This document shows, one piece after another, positions 19,686-31,900 of a stretch of DNA of 64,000 nt. The DNA comes from Siniperca chuatsi. Taxonomy: Eukaryota; Chordata; Actinopteri; Centrarchiformes; Sinipercidae. Within the stretch, counting starts at the first letter, position 1; each line of letters opens with the position of its first letter. The translations under genes and the position numbers were made by a program. The stretch is taken from positions 4,757,718 through 4,821,717 of the forward strand of contig NC_058065.1 in NCBI RefSeq assembly GCF_020085105.1, in the 5' to 3' direction. The notes below the pieces were generated by a model. That model saw only the letters and a list, made by a program, of their open reading frames with translations, was not told the DNA's origin and did no database searches.

Positions 19686-20117
19686 TGTCACAGACACGCC
19701 AGGCTCCACCTCACCTCAGCCACACCGCTCCTCCTCACCTGAATACTAATCACCTGCACATGTGACTCATCACACACCTGGTTGCAATTAGCCACTACTA
19801 TTATGCCTATTAGCCACTACGATTTATAGCCACTATAAATCCCCACTCCTCACCTCAGTCAGTGTCCGGTCTCGTTCGCTCGAAGGTTAGAGCTACTCCT
19901 TCTACCTTCAGTTAACCACGGACTCTCCTACGACGCTACGCCTTGATCACAGCCATCCAGCGCTACGAACCCCTATCCAGACTCCAGTCTTCTGTGGGTG
20001 TCGGTTCTCACCCAGGGACAGTATCTTCTCCACTCATATAGACTCTCTATTCATCTCTGTACTCAATAAACTCTCGAAATCTCCTTACCGTTGTCTCCGG
20101 TTGGTCTGTCTGTAACA
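19686..20117 (+). repeat. 3' LTR (432 bp)
   Basis: TGTCACAG to GTAACA. TATAAA at 19834-19839, AATAAA at 20065-20070. Compared with the 5' LTR it has an extra 28 bp containing repeats of AGCCACTA near 19790-19835 and an extra 109 bp at 19912-20020. The first 64 bases code for the end of the pol protein. Confidence 0.92.
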
Positions 20118-20122
20118 TGTAC
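20118..20122. repeat. Target-site duplication, right copy (TGTAC)
   Basis: Matches 15271-15275. Confidence 0.85.
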
Positions 20123-20334
20123 AGTGTGCACATTATGTATATGACTATTAGGGTTTATATATAGTATGTGTGTGATATTAGGTATGCTGTATATGTTCAT
20201 GTGTATGTACATTATTTTTTGAGGAATAAAAACATTGGTGGATCAGAGGGCATATAAGCACAGTATTAATAATAATTACATTAATAATGAATAAATGATA
20301 CGAAATAAATACAAAAGGATGATTCATGATAACT

Positions 20335-20340
20335 TTTATT
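20335..20340 (-). promoter_or_regulatory. Possible poly(A) signal of the SDR gene
   Basis: AATAAA on the minus strand, about 260 bases after the stop codon at 20597. It is the first canonical hexamer I found downstream of the gene, and it would place the hairpin at 20405-20453 in the 3' UTR. Confidence 0.4.
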
Positions 20341-20404
20341 CCAACAGAGAGACAGTGTAGAACAAATAAGAGTCATGAAACCATAATATTCAAAACAGTT
20401 TTAC

Positions 20405-20453
20405 AAAGTTATAATCATTACATATTTATTATATATGTAATGATTATAACTTT
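20405..20453. repeat. Perfect 21-bp inverted repeat, 7-base loop
   Basis: The arms are 20405-20425 and 20433-20453, perfectly complementary, AT-rich, with loop TTATTAT. It lies about 145 bases downstream of the SDR stop, on that gene's 3' UTR side. It may form a cruciform in DNA or a hairpin in the transcript. Confidence 0.85.
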
Positions 20454-20596
20454 ATACCTAAAACACTTATCTATTTCAAAGGTGTTTTACAAATATAGGG
20501 AATTTATAATGGAAATATAAAGGACAGAAAAAGCAAAACATTAAATGCAGTTTCCCAGGCCAGTTTCTCTGTTTCTTCCATTACCTCACTACTTTC

Positions 20597-23308
20597 TTAT
20601 TTAGTGTAAAGCATTTCTTTTCTTTTAGCATACATGGAGCTGAGAGAAAACACAGCATCTGTGAGGACGGTGGGGAGAAAAGGGAAGAGCTTGAAGAAAA
20701 ACATATCCATCACTGAGACCAGCAGGTATCTGTGTTTAGGCTGAGCGGACGTGACCGCATGCAGCATGGCGTTGATGACGAGGTCGCTGTTCTTGAATCC
20801 CGACCTGCATGTTGACGTGAAGTACTCATTGGCCAGCTCAATGTACTGTCGGTTGAAGATTTGCTTTCGTTCATCGTCTAATTTCTCCCAAACATTAAAA
20901 CCAGTTTTCATCTTCAGGATGTTGGTGGCTTGGCTGAAATTACCTGGCTGGATGATGCTGACCTGAAAGGGAGGAAAAAAACTGAGTTAGATATTGAATT
21001 AGTCTCAAACTATGCTTTTATTGCTACAACACAAACTTAAAGGAATAGTTTGGTCATTTACTTTAAATCTCATATTTGTGCACAAAAATGAAGCTACCAC
21101 CAGTAGCTTAGCTTACAATCTCAAAATTATGAGATAGTATCTCATAATTCGAGTCAAATTTTTGACTAAGTACTAGGTTTGATATACTAAGCAAGTCAAA
21201 AATAAAGTATACTTTTAAAAATTTTTTGATTTTAAACCATAAAGGAGTTTTTATTTTTTCCAATCCTAACATTCATCCAAATTTTTTCCTTTTTTTTGGC
21301 AGAAATTAGCTTCCATACATATTAAAACTGGATAACAAGAAATTGTCTTCTTTCTTGCCAAGACATACTGCAGCACTGACATGAAAGTACTCAACTCTGC
21401 ACAGTGTAATTAGAAAACCTATTTCCTATGGCAGGCATCATATTTTATCGCAGACTTCCCACAATGTTACGCCTCATGCTTCAGAATGTCATGGGATTTG
21501 TGTGTGGTTTTGCAATGCTATCGTACTTTCACACCAAAACTGGCCATTTCAACCCTTAGGCAATCGGCAAATGCCTCCAGTCCTCTCTTTGACACACTGT
21601 ATGCTCCCATGTTCAGGCAGTTGAAGAAGGCAAAGATGCTCGACACGTAAACCATCCGACCTGCGGCAGTTAGGAAACATAAAACATTAATTTTTAACCT
21701 TAAAATCACTACAATAAAATGTGAGGTGACAGGGAAATGTAGCCGTTGAGCTAACCTTTGGCGGCACGCACCAAAGGTAGAAATGCAATAGAGGTCCTGA
21801 TACAGCCAAACAAATTGATGTCGACCATGTTGCGGAAATCTTCAACAGTGCTCCATTCGATCTCGGCCCAATCTGAGATGCCAGCGTTGTTCACAATTGC
21901 CCACAGACCTGACAGCATATGAAAGTCACAGGTTGAAGTCACAAGTTATTCTTCAGAAAGAGACGATGCAATGAGTTAAAATGAAGGTCAAATATGTACA
22001 TGTGTATTATACTTACATTACTGAGCAAATATTTATGATTAAACACGTATTCGTGCAACCACAATGAAATAATCAAATTTGCATCCAATGTAAATCCAAC
22101 AATAATCTCTATTGAGACTGCATGAAAAGCAAAACTGTAAGCAAATTACAGTCACAATGATGCGACATGTTCTAATTCTATGACTTATTAAGACAAAATT
22201 TAGAAATCTTAAGTCTAAGTTTTGAGATAGTAAATCACACATTTTTACTTTGTTAGTCAAAATGAGCAGTCAAAAACGTTTTTAATATCTTAATTTTTAG
22301 TTTATTTATTATTTATAGAAGCCCATTTCCAAAGAAAAATACTCATGGTAAATAAAAATTATGAGATAGTAACTTTGAGAGTGTTAATAAAAATGAGGAC
22401 TTAGTGTATAAATGTGACTCACATTTATTTATGGAAGCCCACTTTCAACAGGAAAAAGAAAAAAGGGAAAATTTGGGAATTATAAAAAATAATAATTATA
22501 AAAATATTATTGGTAAATCCAAATTATTTGATAGTAAGTTCTAATTTGAACTCATTATTAAGAATGAATATGCCGTGTTTTTTTCGACTTTTTAAGTCAA
22601 ACTTAAGACATATTAAGTATCATTTTGAAATTGTAAAGTCAAAAACAATGAAATAACTGGTCACAATTTAAACTACAACTACAATCAGATACACAAAGCT
22701 ATATCATGACTTAGTATCTCATAATTTTGATTTAGAAAGAATTTTGAGATTTGTCGTTGAAATTAAGTAATACTAAGCCACAATTGTTTCATAATATCAT
22801 TAATTGATAAGTCATAATTTGGACTTTGTACCTCATAAGTATTTTCTTTTCATGTCAATTTAATCTATTTCATTTTTGGAAGAAATGAGCTTCCACACAC
22901 ATTATAGCTGGTTACAAAAGAATTTTTTTTTTTACAGCATGCTAAACCCTCACCTTTCTTTGGCAGGTTCTCCTGGACCATCTTCTTCGCAAGCTGCACC
23001 TCTTCATCACTGGTGACATCCAGCTTGAGGATTTTCAGATTACTGGAGCTCTGTCTGGCCAGGCTCTGGGCACCGGCTCCTTCTGGAGACAAACACCCAG
23101 CAAAGACCACAAACCCTTTGTGATCCAAACATCGAGCCAGCTGGTGTCCGAAGCCGCTGTCACAGCCTGTTATCAACACAGCGTAGCCGGAACCATCCTG
23201 CACATGGCTGCGGCAGTGGTGGGAAACCAGCTTGGCAAGGACGAAGAGCAGCATGGCAGAGATGAGGACAATGCAGATGATTTGGCCGATGAAGAAGAGC
23301 GTGTTCAT
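20597..23308 (-). CDS. BDH1-like short-chain dehydrogenase/reductase, 4 exons
   Basis: NAD(P)-dependent oxidoreductase of the classical SDR family. Exons on the minus strand: 23308-22954, 21908-21756, 21660-21527, 20962-20597, giving 335 residues. The first ATG is at 23308; an in-frame TAG lies at 23335-23333. Seen: a hydrophobic N-terminal segment (about residues 3-29); the cofactor motif TGCDSGFG at 47-54; NNAG at 125-128; the catalytic Ser in YVSSIF and YSVSK with Tyr190 and Lys194. Length and the C-terminal half resemble D-beta-hydroxybutyrate dehydrogenase 1, which acts on ketone bodies in mitochondria. However, the N-terminus looks like a membrane anchor as in retinol or 17-beta-hydroxysteroid dehydrogenases, not a mitochondrial presequence, so the substrate is open and I give no symbol. 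All catalytic residues and splice sites are intact, so it is probably functional. An L2 fragment begins about 120 bases upstream of its start codon. Confidence 0.85.
21039..21120 (+). repeat. Fragment of the AAAGGAATAGTTTG dispersed repeat
   Basis: Starts AAAGGAATAGTTTGGTCATTT and keeps ATGAAGCTACCACCAGTAGC, like the element at 4621-4905. It lies in the last intron of the SDR gene. Confidence 0.5.
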
Positions 23309-23429
23309 GCTGGTGAAGCGTCTGTGAACCACCTAGTCTGAGGAGTGTCTGCTTGTGCTGCCTACTGCACAATATATGCCTGTTCAGAGTACAGCAACAG
23401 TTCATTGTGAGGGTTGTTTGTTTTTCCTT

Positions 23430-24765
23430 CAGATGCCCTAGGGGGAATTTCACACAATTTGCTCAGGTTTTCATGTAAGAAACATCTGATGTCCAAGAAG
23501 CACATCACCTGCTTGCTAGATGTTCTGGTCTGTCTTGATCTTGTGCAACATGTAAAGAGGGCCACCCACAACCATGGGAATATATTAGATTTGGGTATCA
23601 CAAGGGGTATTGAAATAGATATCTCTGATATCACTGATGTTCCTGTATCTGACCATTTCTGTTTTTCTTTTATGCTACTATGTCTGCATCACAACAGTGT
23701 CATGAGTCTGCTGTTGTAAAGTGAATCCTCGATAACTATAACAGGACTAGAATTTTAGATATTATGCATACTTTTCCTCCATCGAATGCTTGCTCAGTTA
23801 ATGATCTAATGCATGATTTTAATAATAAGTTGAGGTCTTCTTTTGAAACTGCTGCTCCTCTAAGAATTAAAAAAATGACAAGTAGCCCACAAATCGCCTT
23901 GGAAATCTGCTGCTATTTGCCAGCTTAAAGTCTCACATGAGAATTTACAATAATGCTGTCAGAAAAGAAAGACAAGCCCACTTCTCAAAGATCATTACTG
24001 ATAACAAACACAATCCCAAAGTCCTCTGCTCCACGATCAACACCCTTTTGAACCCATCTCCGGCCTCTAGTTTAAATGATCAAGGATCAGTTCTCAAATG
24101 TGAGGAATTAGCTTTATTTTTTAAAGAAAAAAATCGACACCATTAGATACAGTATTATAAATGCAGATTCATCAACTCTCTGTGGCCTGCCGGTGGTTGA
24201 GCCTCCATCTACTATGACATCCTTTAGTTTGACAACAGATGATGAAATTGGTGTCACCATTAACAAAATGAAGTCATCCACATGTGCACTAGACCCTACC
24301 TCCCTGTTTAAATCCAGCTTTAAGTACATCTCCCATGAAACAACAAGAATAATCAACACATCTCTGCAGTCAGGTACCTTCCCCTCTGCTTTTAAAACAG
24401 CTCTAGTAAAACCATGAAAACACTCGTTACTGATCTGGGAGTGGTTTTAGACATCATTTTCCCAAGAAATCTGGTGAGGCTGCTTTCTGTCTTTATGGCC
24501 CTAAACTGTGGAACTCCCTCCCCTTGGATCTCAGGACAGCAAACTCCCTTGGTCTTTTTAAAAATAAATTAAAAACCTCTTTTTAACTTGGCTTTTAATT
24601 TGGATTTACGTTCCTGGTATCATGTATCAAACTGTTCATTTATTATTTTTCCTCTTTATATTGCCTTTGTTGTTTATTATTAATTTTCTTTGCCACATTA
24701 TCTGTTCCCACACACACACACACACACACAGTCACACACACACACAATACACACACACACTAATA
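23430..24765 (+). mobile_element. Decayed L2-type LINE with CA-repeat tail
   Basis: Fragments of one non-LTR element in order: the end of the endonuclease (LLDVLVCLDLVQHV, THNHGNILDLGITRG, VSDHFCF at 23510-23665); a linker (RKERQAHFSKII, KVLCSTINTLLNP near 23960-24060); the start of reverse transcriptase (MKSSTCALDPTSLFKSSF, INTSLQSGTFPSAFKTALVKP split over two lines of homology near 24265-24415); then a jump to the extreme C-terminus (YGPKLWNSLPLDLR, FKNKLKTSF at about 24490-24585). These are hallmarks of fish L2 elements. The frame changes several times and the polymerase core is deleted, so it is inactive. The microsatellite at the end is typical of L2 tails. Confidence 0.8.
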
Positions 24766-24829
24766 TAAATCAATGTCAATAGGTTTTGATGCCAAAAACA
24801 ATCCTGGAAAGAAAAACACACACACACAC
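24711..24829. repeat. (CA)n microsatellites
   Basis: CA runs at about 24711-24765 and 24812-24834 follow the LINE end, separated by a short unique stretch. Confidence 0.85.
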
Positions 24830-24835
24830 ACACAT

Positions 24836-25932
24836 GAATAAATGACTCAAACTCATTGTTTGTTTTAACCCACTCCCTTTATTATTTTTTTGTTTTTCTA
24901 TGCTAATAACAATAATAACATAATAATGGTACAACAGCATCTCTCAGTGTAATAACAGCCAGTTTTAACTGATAATCTTCATTTATAGTAACTTCAATCC
25001 ACTTTTAATCATGATTCACTTCATTTATTTCCTTCCACTGGATCTCTAAACCTCTTTCAGCAAAGCTTCTTTCAAACTTCTTTTAACTTCATGTCACTAA
25101 AACACAGAAATTCTGTTTCTGCATTCACTAGGTAGCATTTAGGCTGTGTGCATTTAAAGTAGGCAGTTAACATTATGGAAAGGAAGAAATTATATATATT
25201 TTAAAAGAACCCACAGAACCAGGAAGTAGTGCAGATAGTAAATAAAACCCTCTAAACCCTTCTTTGATTATTTTTCTTCTTCACTTCTATTATTTCATCA
25301 CAGATTATCTTCCATTTCAAAATCTCATTAATAAGTTGCATGAATCAGTGGGTTGAATCAGCACCCCACAGATTCTGCAGAAATAATATGTAATATCTCA
25401 GGTGGGTCAAATGAAGATCGGTGTTATGGCAAATATATCTGGTTTCACAGCAACAATAACTTCAAACATCCTTTCAAAGCCAGTGAGATTTCAGGCTCCT
25501 TATCGGACGCAGGTTCAGTCAGGAATCAGCTGAGAAGACAACCAGACAAAACTGAGATTCAGCGTGATTTATATTTGGTCTCTGATGTAGGAAAATATCA
25601 AAATTTGAATGACTCCTTGACCTTTCCTCTAGCGCCACCCACAGGACAAACTTTACATGTTTAGCTCCATGAAAAGCTACATCACCAGCATGATGTTGTT
25701 CAATCCAACCTTTCTCTCTCAAATGTCTTTCTGGTTAGTTACTAAGATCAAAATTCAGTCATTAAAAACAAATTAAATTCAGGAAGGTGTGAGTCCTCTT
25801 CCTCTGGGTTAGGATACTTCTGGAGCCCTCTCAAATATTGTGGGAGCGTTTTAGACACACTTCAGATCCAGACTTTACTCTGAGTGGCTTTATACATACC
25901 ATGTAATGAATCAAAAGGGGAGCTGTCTTTAC
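24836..25932. other. Gene-free interval
   Basis: No exon seen on either strand. It is the 3' flank of the VWD-ZP gene. A short stretch near 25610-25640 (CTTGACCTTTCCTCTAGCGCC) belongs to the fish repeat also present in the receptor intron. Confidence 0.5.
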
Positions 25933-28900
25933 CTAGTTACTCCAGGCCATAGTGATGAGGGCTGGGCTTTCATCTGCATATTTAGACCTGGAAGATCTGC
26001 GCCTCCTGAGAGCACCTGTACCGCAGGACTGTAAGACAGAGAGGATGGCTAGAGTTCAGGCTTCAGACTGTGTCGGCTTTATGAAGATCAGCAGCACTTT
26101 GTGAATATTTAGCTTTTTGTATACAAATATTATAGTATCCCTTTAGCATTATGTATTAATTATATAGCACAGAAACAAATCATCGTTTCAAACAAGTTGA
26201 TTTAAATTGAAAACAGGCTGAAATATTGTTGACACACAGCAAAACAAGGTCTTTAGGACAGAAATGATTTTGTAACATTGGAGTTTTACAAAGTACTAGA
26301 ATCAGCTCCACCTCAGCCAGCTACAACAGCAATGCTGCTCACATATTAATGCATCAATGATAATAATCCTATAACACCATGAAAGGAACCATTCAGCATA
26401 ACGAGTACTTTTACTTTTGTTAAAGTACAATTTGCTGATAATACTTCTGTACTTATGCAGGACTTTTCCTTGTAATGGAGTATTTTTACATTGTTGTATT
26501 ACTACTTTGACTTTAGTAAAGCAGTATTTCCTCCACCCTGCTTACCTGAGCACAGGAATGGCCCTGTGTGGCGCACAGATCCAGTTTGCAGTGCAGGTAG
26601 ATTTCGCCGCTTTTCCCAGAGAACTGGAACATGTTGAAAGAGAAGGAGTTGGATGTTCCCAGTCCGTTTCCCTCCACCTTCACCGTCTGGTCTTCGGGGT
26701 TCGGGCATCTGCTCAGAAACAGGAAGACGGTCATGATGACTTCATCAGCAGTAAAGCCACTGACAAAGTCTCAGTTTGAGCTTTGTCTCACCCGTTAATG
26801 ACGAGGTTGTATCGCAGAGTATCTGTAGGTGACCGCTGGTTGGTTGCCCAGCAGGAGTTGGTCACCAAGGCGACCATGTTGCCGTCCAGGCCCTCCGTCT
26901 TGAGCTCCACCCAGATCTTCTGGTTCAGCCCGATCTCAGTGTCCGGCCCGACAAGGTCCGTGCGGCCGGCGTTGGTGTAGGCGTTTATCATCAGAGTGTA
27001 ATTCCAAACTCCAGATACAATCTGCTGCACCACAGAGCTGGAGAGCACAGACACACACACTTCAGCTGTCTTAAACTTTAACTACAACAAGCTTCAGTCA
27101 GCACATTAACAACCAGGTGAAGCTCAGCCAGCCTGCACACACCCATCTTTGATCTTGAAGGCCACGCTCTTGACGTCTGGCTTGGTGTAGAAGCAGGAGA
27201 AGTCGATGTATACTTGGTCCTCGCGGGTGATGACGGCGTCCGGGGAGCTGGTACTCATCTTGATGGCGTTCTTGTAGATGATTTGGCTGTCGTTCGTCTA
27301 GATTGCGAAAGGAACACAGACATGTTTTCAGGTGAAGAAAACTCGCATGCCTGATGAAGGCCTTTCCTGGAAGCCTAACGTTTCCTGTAAATAACAATAT
27401 ATGGCAGCCTGGCTGAGGCTCATTACTTTGCCATTACAGTCTACAGGGAAGTGATCAGCAAAAACAGCATGTGTGTTTGTACTTGTTGAGAGCAAAGAAC
27501 TAGAGGAGAGTACCCACCGTAACCTCCGTCCCGCAGGTGTTGCTGCCGTCGAAGCTGAAGGTCACCATGTGGGTCTGCTCGTCCATGGAACCTTTGCACT
27601 TCTGGTCATTGAGCTGTAAGGCGGAGTAGTCGATGCCATTGTCCTCCAGCAGACATCCAGCCAGAGCGAGAGTGGCAGAGTTCTTCATGCAGACTGTCGG
27701 CTCGCCTGAACACCCAACAGGACAAAGAAGCAAAACCATCACCACTTCAATATGGATTTATTTGGGGTCGGGGTACTCAGTAAGCAACAGCTGGTTTGTG
27801 CTGATCTTTTTTTTTTTATTTACAAAAATGTCTTTGATTCGGAGCTATTATGGAGGCACGAACACGTCCCGTTTTTAATTAAACACTAATTCGTGACAAG
27901 AGAGGAGCGCAGCGACAAAACCCAAAACAGCTGTGCCTTTGCCAGATGTTTGCATAACTAAAATCAATTGGCATCTTTTAGGTATCAGCAGGTGGTTTTC
28001 AGCAGGTGGTCTGTCATTTGTACAATGTTCTATAGAAATATAATCCAGAATATCTGGTTCCTGTTTTTCCTGTAATTTAGAATGCAGATAAGTTAATGAG
28101 CCAAACAAATTCAAATTCCCCACTAGCTGTAGTCTGTCAAATGTAGAGAGTTAAAACTTTACATGTAAAGAATTTCTTTCAGAATATTTACTTTGAAAAA
28201 CATCTAACAACAAGAACTGTTAATCTTCTCATAACAGGATCAAAAAATGATGTACCAAGATAAAAGAAAGCCAACTCTACTGGTTGGTGATATACTATAA
28301 CAATTTAAATGAATAAATAAAACCACATTCAGTAGCTGTGGTCAGGAGGGAATCATCAAATTGATCCTGATGATTTTGTCTAATGCTGCAGGACGTCTGG
28401 ATCAACTCTCCCTCTGAAGAAACATTACAACCCTTAACGGTGTCTTTTCATGCCACGGTTGTTGCACAGTACCTAAAGTGTTTGTCGGTTTGTACTTGGA
28501 GGCAAAAATGGCCCGACAGTAGCAGCGGGTTCCACCGAGCTTCTCGCCGCAGAACTCATGAGGGCTGCAGTACTGGTCCTGACAGAAGGCCTGAGGGACA
28601 GCAGCTACAGACAGACACACAGACACATGATGAGCTTCACTATCAAGTGAAGGATGAATGACATGAACATCTTAAAAAGGTTTTTTTTTTCTTTCTTTAT
28701 ACTTCTAATTTCCACTGCATTTATTTGACAGCTATAGCTACTTGTTACTTTTCAGATCAAGATTATACATACAAAACATGTCATGATCTTATGAAATGTG
28801 GTGCATTATTATAGATTTAGTAAAAAAGGTATATTTAAATAACACCAGATTAAAAAACCATTTAAAATGAACATTAAAATGCTGCTTACATTGCTACATA

Positions 28901-31900
28901 TTTCTACTTTAAGTAGCTTTTGCTGATCATTCTGCAGTGTTTACACAGTAGGAAATTATTATAGTTTCTTAAGTAAAGGGCCTGAATTCCATCACCATCA
29001 TAACGACCAAGTGGAATTAACTAAACAAATATATACTGCACCAAATTTGTATACTAGTACATGCATATCATATATATTTTAAATACATTTAGACTTAAGC
29101 TTGTGTTCAGTGTATTTAACCCCAAGTTGCTCTGTTTCTGTCAATAATTCTACTTTCTCTCTTCTGTATGATTCATTTGTTTCAGCCTGGAACAGCAGGC
29201 ACAAATCAATACATTTTGATTTCCTCTTATCTCATCTCGCCCCGTTTCATCGCATGAAACACAGAAGTGAAAGTGAGTGACGATCTTACAGCAGCCGGCC
29301 TTTGACCTCCAGTCCTCCAGCCCGATGCTGCCCTTCAGGTTGCAGGACTTGGCGTAAGCCTCCAAAAACTGGCACTTGAGATCGTCCACCTCTGGGTATT
29401 TGCACAAAGTGTTTGTGCAGGCGGTTATGTAGGGCTCCGGGTCAGTGAGGCTGTGGCAAGCAGTGAAGGGCGCCTGCCTCATGAGATTACAGCTGTTCAC
29501 AGAGGAAGGATGAGAGTAAATGACCAGTTTTCTGAACAGAGTCATGGCACCTCAGGACTGTGTGATAAAGATGACTCGTTCCTGTTTTAAGGCTGACAGC
29601 AGTGTTCAGTGTGTGTTTGAATGGGTCAGTTCTTACTGTTCAGTTGCGAGGCTGCAGACGATCGTACTGTCAACGGTGTCGTTGGGCTGGCGCCGCAGCT
29701 AGGGGAGACAAACAGAGCGGCACATTCAATTTGAAACCCATACAACATCAATAAACAGGTAATATCAGTCAGTGCATTCATGTGGTTGTGACTGAGTTGT
29801 ACCCGAGTGCACTGTAAGAAGAGGACTTCTCTGCACTCAGGGTGGTGGTCTGACTGGCTTGAGTGGGGCTGCCACACAAGCCCTTTACAGCTCCAGCAGG
29901 TCCTGGCAGATGTCAAGAGACAAGACAAACCAATGAACTTTCAACCTAATAAGCACAGCTGGCATTCTTATATTCTGTAGTTTTCTGTACCTGCCACATG
30001 TGCGGTGTTGCCATCAAAAAAGACAGTCGCATTGAGGGAAAGTATCTTGGCAGTAACTCCAGTCTGGTCCTTGGAGAGCTCCACACCGTGGACCAGCTGA
30101 GCCGTGGTGCTGAGCGTTAGTATTTGGTCTTTAACCTACATCACAGCGGAAACACTGGCTGAAACATCACAAATACATCCATACATACATGTGCTTTGCA
30201 TGTGCGCTCGTTCCCACTTAAACAGGCTTTTTCACAGCAAGACTCAGTAAATGGCAATAATCTTTTGCTCAGATTACACCATCAAAATGTCTCCTCTCTT
30301 CACTCAAAGTTAAAATAACAGCTTCTAATTCTTTTCCTGGGAGAACGATGAAACAAGAGCCCACTGGAAAAGTAACAGATGACAGAAGACGTCAGCAAAT
30401 GAGAACATCGGTAAAAACAAATCATATTTTTGCTTTGTCACAATGTTCCTGTTGCACCAACGTTCATTAGTCACAGATGCAGAAATCCATCCATCAGAGG
30501 TAGAAATCCTCAAATGGCTGTTATTTACAAATGATGAAGATTTTGTAATTCTGGACAGGTTTGTACTCTGGTTCTGGTCCTTTTTGATTTGTCTATCTCT
30601 CTTCAGATAATGTATTTAAGTTGAACGCTCTGAAATCACTACACTGTAAGGTTCACATAAAAAAAAATTGTTTTCTGAGAACTTCTGAATGCATGGCTGT
30701 GCAGGATTTAGGCTGTAACCTAAATGTTTTAATAATCATTTATTATTCAAAAGTTCATTTTAAACAATGTTGGACAGATCATTCTACACCCACAGGTGCA
30801 GGAAACAGACCGCAGGATGATAGTGTGCATCTGGATCTTTAATTATCTCTCCATATAAAGGGGGTTGTATTAAAAACTACATTTGGCAGCTCTAGTTACT
30901 AGTCATGAGGAGTAAAATATGATACTAAACACTAGATACAAATCTAACTGATGAAATGAATTAATAACAACAAATAAAGATCTGTCACCTGAAAGCTGCC
31001 AAAGCCAAAGAAGAAGAAGTTTAAAGTTCGATTATTTTGCTACACATAAGTAAATATCATCACAAATAGATAATACTCTGACAATTAGTATGTAACAATT
31101 CAACACAAATACTGAGTTAATTGTAAAAAAAACTTTCCATTTCTATTTTACGCTGCTTTGTACTTCTGCCCCACTATAATTCAGAAAGGAAAGGTACCAC
31201 CACACCTGTCTATACTTTAAATACATCAACACAAAGTGACTCCTGGCATGTAATGATCTTCAGTGATTGGTCAAACCTTTGAAAACAACCCCATAAAAAC
31301 TCTGTTACTTGCTTTTAGATGGATTGTGGCAGCTTACCCGAACTCTTCCACCTTGTTCCAGGTACATGTTTACGCCTGTATCTTCCAGCCACAGTATCAA
31401 GTGGTCCAAAAATGGCACATCTTGACGCCGTCGCTCCATGAAACCGGCCAATAGGGTGAAATTCGAGCTTTTTTGAGGCTTCATCAGACCGTATACACAC
31501 CGGTCCGGGACAGAGTAGACTCTGCCGGAGAAATCGATGACAGTGGAGCCGGTCACAGTGCACACGGGAATGGGTTGTACGCACCTGATGGAGACGGAAA
31601 GGGACAGATGTTTTCTGTTTTTTATGGATCCTATGAAGATGTCATTTCCAGTTAATAGGAATCCTCACTTGAAAGTTAAAGGGGTACTCCACCAATTTTA
31701 CACCTAAAGGTCACTTTCCTCCTCGTCATGGGAAGAACTACTCAGCCTGTGAAAACACTTGTATAATGTCTTCTGTGGCTCTGGTGGAGCTTTCTAAAGT
31801 CTAAAAAAAACCAAAACTCTAAGATGAGAAATGTTTTGAGTTAGGCTGGGAAATGTAGGATCCAGCGTTTATTTAAGTTTGACTCTACTGGAGACTTAAA

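Larger units (their letters stand above)
15571..19749 (+). pseudogene. Broken gag-pol of the Ty3/gypsy chromovirus
   Basis: Gag and pol share one frame. Gag: an N-terminal capsid-like region, then a CCHC zinc knuckle near 16360 that reads CLYCGASGHKATC, one residue short of the canonical spacing kept in the second element. Protease: IDSGSAGNF near 16520. The frame stops at 16792-16794 (TGA where the sister element has Trp). Reverse transcriptase resumes at about 16807 with LDLRSAYN, then lacks 29 codons less one base after WKTAFVTPT, so the YIDD box lies in a new frame near 17420. RNase H follows (to about 18240), then the integrase zinc finger, interrupted near 18540 by a 7-base duplication. 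The integrase core has lost the DRG segment. The C-terminal chromodomain ([17 protein letters not shown]) and a Pro/Arg-rich tail end at 19749 inside the 3' LTR. No clear gag start codon is seen. Confidence 0.93.
15276..20117 (+). mobile_element. Ty3/gypsy chromovirus (sushi-type LTR retrotransposon), inactive
   Basis: Complete structure: LTR, gag, protease, reverse transcriptase, RNase H, integrase with chromodomain, polypurine tract and LTR, with a TGTAC target duplication. The domain order and a chromodomain at the integrase end place it in the chromovirus branch of Ty3/gypsy; the likely self-priming start places it nearer the Tf1/sushi group. It is dead: one nonsense codon, a net 86-base loss in reverse transcriptase, a 7-base duplication and a net 68-base loss in integrase. 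It is of the same family as the element at 59539-64000 but with clearly different LTRs. The copy lies between genes and in the same orientation as the receptor gene. Confidence 0.95.
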
